Shown here in pieces: positions 6,416 to 11,393 of a stretch of 11,393 bases of DNA (position 1 is its first letter; every line of letters starts with the position of its first letter). The translations under genes and the position numbers were made by a program. The notes below the pieces were generated by a model that saw only the letters and a list, made by a program, of their open reading frames with translations, did no database searches and was not told the DNA's origin. This DNA comes from Nitrosomonas eutropha. GTDB taxonomy: Bacteria; Pseudomonadota; Gammaproteobacteria; Burkholderiales; Nitrosomonadaceae. The stretch lies in NCBI GenBank assembly GCA_014584635.1, contig JACTML010000124.1:1-11393 (forward strand), read 5' to 3'.

Positions 6416-7764
6416 TGCATGTACAGGAAGCAGCACAGGCACTGCACGCAAACTGGTCTGGCGGCAATCCGCTGTTTACCGGGGTCAGTACTGACAGCCG
6501 CACGCTGCAGCCGGGTGATCTTTTTATCGCGCTATGCGGAGAGCAGTTTGACGGTCACCGGTTTATTCCTGGCGCCATCGAAAAAGGTGCGGTTGCCGCA
6601 ATGATTTCGGCAGATACCGCCATCATTCCAGCAAAATCTGATTTTGGCTGGCTCCAGGTAAACGATACCCGGCTGAGTTTCGGTCAGCTTGCTGCCAGCT
6701 GGCGCCGGCGTTTTACGCTGCCTTTGATCGCGGTAACGGGGAGTAACGGCAAAACTACTGTTAAGGAAATGATTGCAGCCATCTTCAGACATGAATTTGG
6801 ATCAAAAAACGTTCTCGCTACAACCGGTAATCTGAATAACGACATCGGTGTTCCGCAAATGCTGTTGCAACTCAATGCCGACCATACCTGCGCAGTGATC
6901 GAAATGGGCATGAACCATTCCGGTGAAATTGCCTGTCTCAGCCAGCTTACCGCCCCTGCGGTTGCAGTCATTACCAATGCCGGTACCGCACATATCGAAT
7001 ACCTTGGATCCACAGAAGCAATTGCTCAGGCCAAGGGAGAAATTTTCACCGGACTGGAAGCACAAGGGACAGCGGTTATCAATGCAGACGATACTTACGC
7101 GCAATTATGGCGACAACTGGCTGGAAACAGGCAAATTCTGGATTTTGGCATAACGCACACAGCCGCGATCAGCGCACAGCAAACATCATCCGAAAATACA
7201 TGGTTGCTGCGACTGCCGGACGATACCGCTGAAATAACGTTGCAGGTGCCGGGACGGCATAATATTTACAATGCACTGGCCGCTGCTGCAGCCGCTACCG
7301 CAATCGGTGTCAGCACAACATCCATAGTGGAAGGATTGCAGCACTTCAAGGCACCTCCCGGACGCTTGCAAAAGAAAATCGGCCTGCATCAATCCATTTT
7401 GATTGATGATACGTATAATGCCAACCCAAATTCTATGCAAACAGCATTAAACGTTCTAGCGGAAATGCCCGGCAAAAAAATTCTGATTATGGGCGACATG
7501 GGAGAGCTCGGCGTCAACGCTGCGGCATATCACTATGATATTGGCCAGCAGGCCGCAAAGGCTGGCGTGGATGTATTGCTGGCGTTGGGAGAATTAAGCC
7601 GGCAAACCGCCGCAGGATTTGGTAACCGGGCGCAGCATTTTGCTGATCTGGATACACTGGCGGAAAAGGCGAAGGATTATCTCGGGCAAAATGTTTCCGT
7701 TTTGATTAAAGGTTCACGGTTCATGCATATGGAACGTGTCGTTGAACATCTGCAGGAACCATAG
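6412..7764 (+). CDS. murF: UDP-MurNAc-tripeptide:D-Ala-D-Ala ligase MurF
   Basis: MurF adds the D-Ala-D-Ala dipeptide to UDP-MurNAc-tripeptide, the last cytoplasmic step before lipid attachment. The 450 residues (E. coli 452) contain the N-terminal substrate domain with [18 protein letters not shown] (24-41), the P-loop GSNGKTT (110-116), [12 protein letters not shown] (137-148), [10 protein letters not shown] (164-173), [12 protein letters not shown] (189-200), [11 protein letters not shown] (281-291), [11 protein letters not shown] (332-342) and GDMGELG (361-367). These are family hallmarks and separate it from MurE and MurC. The start ATG overlaps the murE stop as ATGA; a second ATG follows immediately at 6415, so either could be used with no functional difference. 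It ends 1 nt before mraY. Confidence 0.97.
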   Translation: MMHVQEAAQALHANWSGGNPLFTGVSTDSRTLQPGDLFIALCGEQFDGHRFIPGAIEKGAVAAMISADTAIIPAKSDFGWLQVNDTRLSFGQLAASWRRRFTLPLIAVTGSNGKTTVKEMIAAIFRHEFGSKNVLATTGNLNNDIGVPQMLLQLNADHTCAVIEMGMNHSGEIACLSQLTAPAVAVITNAGTAHIEYLGSTEAIAQAKGEIFTGLEAQGTAVINADDTYAQLWRQLAGNRQILDFGITHTAAISAQQTSSENTWLLRLPDDTAEITLQVPGRHNIYNALAAAAAATAIGVSTTSIVEGLQHFKAPPGRLQKKIGLHQSILIDDTYNANPNSMQTALNVLAEMPGKKILIMGDMGELGVNAAAYHYDIGQQAAKAGVDVLLALGELSRQTAAGFGNRAQHFADLDTLAEKAKDYLGQNVSVLIKGSRFMHMERVVEHLQEP

Positions 7765-7765
7765 A

Positions 7766-8851
7766 ATGTTATTGGCACTGTTTCAATGGGCTGCGGAAGA
7801 TGTTCGCACTTTCAATGTATTCAGCTATATCACACTGCGTACCATGCTGGCTGCGCTGACCGCCTTGTGTATTTCCTTTCTGATCGGTCCGGCCATGATC
7901 CGCAGTTTGACTGCGCATAAAGTTGGTCAGTCCGTGCGCAGTGATGGTCCTCAATCCCATTTGACCAAAGCAGGCACGCCGACCATGGGAGGTGCATTGA
8001 TCCTGATGTCAGTCATGATCACAACGCTGCTGTGGGCTGATCTGAGTAATGGCTACATCTGGCTCGTGTTGCTGACAACGCTGGGGTTTGGTGCAATTGG
8101 CTGGGTGGATGATTATCGCAAGGTGGTACAGCATAATTCCAAAGGGCTTTCAGCTTCAGCAAAATTTCTCTGGCAATCAATCATTGCCCTGCTGGTGGCG
8201 CTGTACCTTGCCATGACAGCCGAACTTCCCCAGAACACCGATATGATCGTGCCTTTTTTCAAGGAAATCGTGATTCCACTGGGGCCGTTTCTGTTTGTCG
8301 CACTGACTTATCTGGTGATTGTCGGCAGCAGCAACGCAGTCAATCTGACAGATGGGCTGGACGGTTTAGCCATTATGCCTACCGTCATGATCAGTGGTGC
8401 GCTGGCGATATTCGCCTACGTTGCCGGCCATGCAATCTTTGCCAAATATCTTGGCATTCCACATATTCCCAGCGCGGGTGAACTGGCTATTTTCTGTGGT
8501 GCACTGGCTGGCGCCGGTCTGGCATTTTTATGGTTTAACGCCAATCCGGCAGAAGTGTTCATGGGCGATGTGGGAGCACTGGCGCTAGGTGCAGCACTGG
8601 GCGTGGTCACCGTCATTGTCCGTCAGGAAATCGTGCTGGTCATCATGGGCGGAGTATTCGTTGTGGAAGCGTTATCCGTCATGATTCAGGTTGCTTCCTT
8701 CAAGTTATTCGGCCGGCGCGTTTTTCGCATGGCACCGTTACATCATCATTACGAACTCAAGGGGTGGAAAGAAAACCAGGTCGTAGTGAGATTCTGGATC
8801 ATCACTATCATTCTGGTGTTGATTGGCCTGTCAACACTGAAATTGCGATGA
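7766..8851 (+). CDS. mraY: Phospho-MurNAc-pentapeptide transferase MraY
   Basis: MraY transfers phospho-MurNAc-pentapeptide from UDP to undecaprenyl phosphate in the inner membrane, producing lipid I. The chosen ATG at 7766 gives 361 residues, near E. coli (360). It lies 1 nt after the murF TAG and has AGGAA at 7754-7758, 7 nt upstream. An in-frame GTG at 7736 would add 10 residues inside murF and is unlikely. About ten hydrophobic helices are present. Catalytic and binding motifs are TPTMGG (71-76), WVDDYRK (113-119, Asp115 and Asp116), [15 protein letters not shown] (188-202), [14 protein letters not shown] (257-270, Asp268) and [11 protein letters not shown] (324-334). The gene ends with an ATGA overlap into murD. 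Confidence 0.98.
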   Translation: MLLALFQWAAEDVRTFNVFSYITLRTMLAALTALCISFLIGPAMIRSLTAHKVGQSVRSDGPQSHLTKAGTPTMGGALILMSVMITTLLWADLSNGYIWLVLLTTLGFGAIGWVDDYRKVVQHNSKGLSASAKFLWQSIIALLVALYLAMTAELPQNTDMIVPFFKEIVIPLGPFLFVALTYLVIVGSSNAVNLTDGLDGLAIMPTVMISGALAIFAYVAGHAIFAKYLGIPHIPSAGELAIFCGALAGAGLAFLWFNANPAEVFMGDVGALALGAALGVVTVIVRQEIVLVIMGGVFVVEALSVMIQVASFKLFGRRVFRMAPLHHHYELKGWKENQVVVRFWIITIILVLIGLSTLKLR

Positions 8852-10260
8852 ATTACGCTGATAAAAACATACTGGTTCTGGGTGCGGGCAAAACCGGAAT
8901 ATCCATGGCCAAGTGGCTTACCCGTTCCGGGGCGCATGTATCCTTGGCGGATACGCGTACCTCCCCCCCCGACCTTGAACTGCTGCATCAAATAGTGCCC
9001 CCTGCAGCTGTTTACTGCGGCCCGTTCAAAGCAGAATTGCTCAGCAGAATCGATGTCATTGCCATCAGCCCGGGTGTGGCAATCGCCGAGCCGCTGGTGC
9101 AAACAGCAGTGCAACATGGTGTACCGGTGATGGGCGATATTGAGCTGTTTGCAGTGGCGCTTGATCAATACGCACCTTCTGGTACAAAAATCCTGGCCAT
9201 CACCGGTTCCAACGGAAAAACCACCGTCACCACTATGGTAGGCGAGATGGCAAAGAACACAGGGTGGGACGTGGAAGTAGCAGGCAATATCGGTCTGGCA
9301 GCACTGGACGCGTTGATGCAGCGGATGGATACAGGAAAATGGCCCCATTTATGGGTACTGGAACTGTCCAGTTTCCAGCTGGAAACCACCAGTCATCTGC
9401 GGCCTGATGCAGCAGCTGTACTGAATATCAGTGAAGATCACCTGGATCGCTATCCTTCCATTGAGGAGTATGCCGCCGCAAAAGCAAGAATATTTCCTGA
9501 TCTATACGACGATTGTATACAGATACTCAACCGGGAAGATGACCGGGTATATGCCATGGCTCGCAAAAATAGCCGGCAATTGACTTTTGGTTTATCCGCA
9601 CCGGCATTCGATGACGAATTTGGCATATTACCGAGCGGATCGGATTTGTGGCTGGCGCAAGGCACCACGCGACTGATGAAAGTCAGTGAGCTTGCTGTTG
9701 CCGGGCTGCATAATGCAGCCAACGCACTCGCCGCGCTGGCATTATGCCGGGCGATTGATCTGCCCTTTGAACCGCTATTGCACGCCCTGCATGTTTTCAG
9801 AGGGCTGCCGCATCGCATGCAAAAAATTGCTGAATTCAACGGCATCACTTTTTACGATGATTCCAAAAGCACCAACGTGGGTTCCGCTATCGCCGCGCTG
9901 AACGGTTTCCGGAAAAACGTGATTCTGATTGCAGGAGGAGACGGCAAGGAACAGGATTTTTCGCCCCTGGAGCAGCCGATCAATAAACATACGCGCAGTA
10001 TTGTGTTGCTGGGAAAGGACGCTCAGAAAATTTCACAGGCAATCCAGGGCTGTAACGTGCCGGTTCATTGCGTGACCACTATGGATGAAGCTGTACGGGT
10101 CAGTTTTTTGCTGGCAGAACATGGGGATGTCATTTTGCTCTCCCCGGCCTGCGCCAGCCTCGATATGTTCAATAACTACGTTCATCGCGCCGAAGTTTTC
10201 ACAGCAGCTGTCCGGGGAATTGAGCATAAATTTGTACTGACGACGCAAACGTGTCACTAA
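8848..10260 (+). CDS. murD: UDP-MurNAc-L-alanine:D-glutamate ligase MurD
   Basis: MurD adds D-glutamate to UDP-MurNAc-L-Ala with ATP, in the cytoplasm. The ATG at 8848 overlaps the mraY stop as ATGA and gives 470 residues beginning [17 protein letters not shown], where LGAGKTG (11-17) starts the Rossmann-like UDP-binding domain. A start at 8764 further upstream would lie deep in mraY and is rejected. The ATPase domain has GSNGKTT (120-126), GNIG (146-149), ELSSFQLE (172-179), [10 protein letters not shown] (193-202) and the probable carbamylated Lys212. The C-terminal domain has [21 protein letters not shown] and [12 protein letters not shown], all family signatures. It is somewhat longer than E. 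coli MurD (438). A tract of eight C lies at 8963-8970 in the codons for Ser-Pro-Pro (39-41). The TAA is 4 nt before ftsW. Confidence 0.97.
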   Translation: MNYADKNILVLGAGKTGISMAKWLTRSGAHVSLADTRTSPPDLELLHQIVPPAAVYCGPFKAELLSRIDVIAISPGVAIAEPLVQTAVQHGVPVMGDIELFAVALDQYAPSGTKILAITGSNGKTTVTTMVGEMAKNTGWDVEVAGNIGLAALDALMQRMDTGKWPHLWVLELSSFQLETTSHLRPDAAAVLNISEDHLDRYPSIEEYAAAKARIFPDLYDDCIQILNREDDRVYAMARKNSRQLTFGLSAPAFDDEFGILPSGSDLWLAQGTTRLMKVSELAVAGLHNAANALAALALCRAIDLPFEPLLHALHVFRGLPHRMQKIAEFNGITFYDDSKSTNVGSAIAALNGFRKNVILIAGGDGKEQDFSPLEQPINKHTRSIVLLGKDAQKISQAIQGCNVPVHCVTTMDEAVRVSFLLAEHGDVILLSPACASLDMFNNYVHRAEVFTAAVRGIEHKFVLTTQTCH

Positions 10261-10264
10261 CCGT

Positions 10265-11393
10265 ATGATGACTCCATCCACCGTACATAATCAGCCTGCT
10301 CAGCCGGAACTGGATCTGGCACTGCTCTCGACCGTTCTGCTCTTGTCGGGTTTGGGGCTGATCATGGTGTATTCCGCTTCAATTGCAATTGCTGAATCGA
10401 AGTTTGGTGAAAACGGCACCTATTATTTTCTGGTTCGCCAGGCGATTTCCATCGTGCTGGGAATAGGTTTCGGAATGGCCGCGTTCAAGGTTTCGTTACG
10501 TCAATGGCAGACTTGCTCGCGTTTTTTGCTTGTCATTGGCATTGTGCTGCTGTTCGTGGTACTGATCCCGGGTATTGGCCTTGAAATCAATGGCAGCCGC
10601 CGCTGGCTTCCTCTGGTGATATTCAACTTTCAGCCTTCTGAGTTGATGAAGCTGCTTATTCTGATTTTCACTGCAGATTATGCTGTGCGCAAAACCGCAT
10701 ACAAGGATCATCTTCTCAAAGGCTTTTTGCCTATTCTCCTGTTGCTGGGCGCAGTTTCCTTCTTTCTGCTGCAGGAACCGGATCTGGGGGCAGCGATCGT
10801 TATCGCGGCTATCGTGCTATCCATCATGTTCCTCAACGGGATGAGCCTGAAAGTGTTTTTGGGGCTGATATGCCTGATACCGATACCGTTCGTTCTGCTG
10901 ATTATATTCGAGCCTTATCGTATGGATCGGATCAACGCCATTCTTGACCCCTGGAATGATCCGTTCAACAAGGGTTATCAGCTTACGCATGCATTGATCG
11001 CGTTTGGGCTCGGTGAATGGTGGGGTGCCGGTTTGGGGAGCAGCGTGGAAAAATTGAATTATCTGCCTGAGGCGCATACCGACTTCATGTTTGCTGTCCT
11101 GGCTGAAGAGCTCGGTTTTGCAGGTGTCGCCACAGTTATCGCGCTGTTTTTCTTTCTGCTGATCCGCATATTCAAAATCGGCCGCACGGCAGCAGCGCAA
11201 GGAGATCAATTCGGCGCGCTGGTTGCCCAAGGTATTGGTGTCTGGCTGGGCACCCAGGCGTTCATCAACATGGGTGTCAATATGGGTCTGCTTCCCACCA
11301 AAGGTCTGACCTTGCCATTCATGAGCTATGGCGGCAGCAGTATTGTTATCAACGCGATTGCAATCGCCATACTGTTACGAGTTGACTGGGAAA
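10265..11393 (+). CDS. ftsW: Septal SEDS glycosyltransferase FtsW, 3' end beyond the window
   Basis: FtsW is the SEDS-family polymerase that makes septal glycan strands from lipid II together with FtsI. The frame is open from ATG 10265 to the window edge: 376 complete codons, of about 414 in E. coli, so roughly the last tenth is missing. After a hydrophilic N-terminus (1-16) there are about nine to ten hydrophobic segments. Family motifs include INGSRRWLPL (108-117), FQPSELMKL (122-130), LQEPDLGAAIV (169-179), LNYLPEAHTDFMFAVLAEELG (264-284), with Asp273 matching the proposed catalytic aspartate, and PFMSYGGSS (351-359). A second ATG at 10268 follows directly. No clear Shine-Dalgarno precedes either, so translation likely follows from murD, whose stop is 4 nt away. 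RodA is the alternative SEDS protein, but context and the extended N-terminus favour FtsW. Confidence 0.96.
   Translation, partial: MMTPSTVHNQPAQPELDLALLSTVLLLSGLGLIMVYSASIAIAESKFGENGTYYFLVRQAISIVLGIGFGMAAFKVSLRQWQTCSRFLLVIGIVLLFVVLIPGIGLEINGSRRWLPLVIFNFQPSELMKLLILIFTADYAVRKTAYKDHLLKGFLPILLLLGAVSFFLLQEPDLGAAIVIAAIVLSIMFLNGMSLKVFLGLICLIPIPFVLLIIFEPYRMDRINAILDPWNDPFNKGYQLTHALIAFGLGEWWGAGLGSSVEKLNYLPEAHTDFMFAVLAEELGFAGVATVIALFFFLLIRIFKIGRTAAAQGDQFGALVAQGIGVWLGTQAFINMGVNMGLLPTKGLTLPFMSYGGSSIVINAIAIAILLRVDWE

Noticed and set aside
7736..7765. GTG start extending MraY by ten residues into murF.
   Set aside because: ATG 7766 has a good Shine-Dalgarno and gives the family-standard N-terminus and length.
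8764..8847. Upstream start for MurD inside mraY.
   Set aside because: It would add 28 residues with no family counterpart; ATG 8848 gives the ATGA overlap and the conserved Rossmann start.
8749..9348. 199-codon minus-strand ORF opposite mraY and murD.
   Set aside because: Antisense shadow of conserved coding sequence; composition rich in His, Cys and Arg with no domain.
1..11393. Search for an undescribed system, mobile element, CRISPR array or RNA gene.
   Set aside because: All substantial coding regions belong to well-known families in a conserved cluster; no repeats, integrase, transposase or tRNA-like structure was seen.

Overview
This is the front half of a proteobacterial dcw (division and cell wall) cluster, preceded by two unrelated housekeeping-type genes. 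The gene order mraZ-rsmH-ftsL-ftsI-murE-murF-mraY-murD-ftsW, the meso-diaminopimelate signature in MurE, the short FtsL and roughly balanced base composition point to a Gram-negative proteobacterium. A betaproteobacterium fits best. A Nitrosomonas-like organism is possible, but that is an impression from protein similarity and not something the window proves.

Positions 1-177 are non-coding as far as can be seen. They hold a candidate leftward promoter, a candidate rightward promoter and a possible 8-codon leader ORF that ends in an ATGA overlap with the next gene. An EmrE-type small multidrug resistance transporter (178-510, +) converges with an AlkA-type DNA glycosylase (527-1144, -), with only 16 bp between their stops and no convincing terminator. 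The 267-bp divergent region 1145-1411 carries an extended -10 candidate for the glycosylase, a small inverted repeat, a good sigma-70-type promoter for the dcw operon, and five TG-initial pentamers at an exact 10-bp step. This last element looks like the MraZ operator.

From 1412 to the right edge all genes lie on the + strand and are packed tightly. mraZ (regulator) is followed by rsmH (16S rRNA methyltransferase), ftsL and ftsI (septal divisome), murE and murF (cytoplasmic peptide-stem ligases), mraY (lipid I synthesis), murD (D-Glu ligase) and ftsW (septal SEDS glycosyltransferase, cut by the window end at codon 376). Four junctions are ATGA overlaps, one is TAATG, and murF-mraY has a 1-nt gap, so this is one polycistronic, probably translationally coupled unit. 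Together the genes make the UDP-MurNAc-pentapeptide (MurD, MurE, MurF), transfer it to undecaprenyl phosphate (MraY) and polymerise and crosslink it at the septum (FtsW, FtsI, with FtsL as scaffold).

I see no mobile element, CRISPR array, RNA gene or clearly novel system. The points worth a second look are regulatory: the phased MraZ operator, the odd rsmH start with an out-of-frame ATG minigene, the emrE leader ORF, the C7 and C8 tracts inside essential genes, and a basic insertion in MurE.
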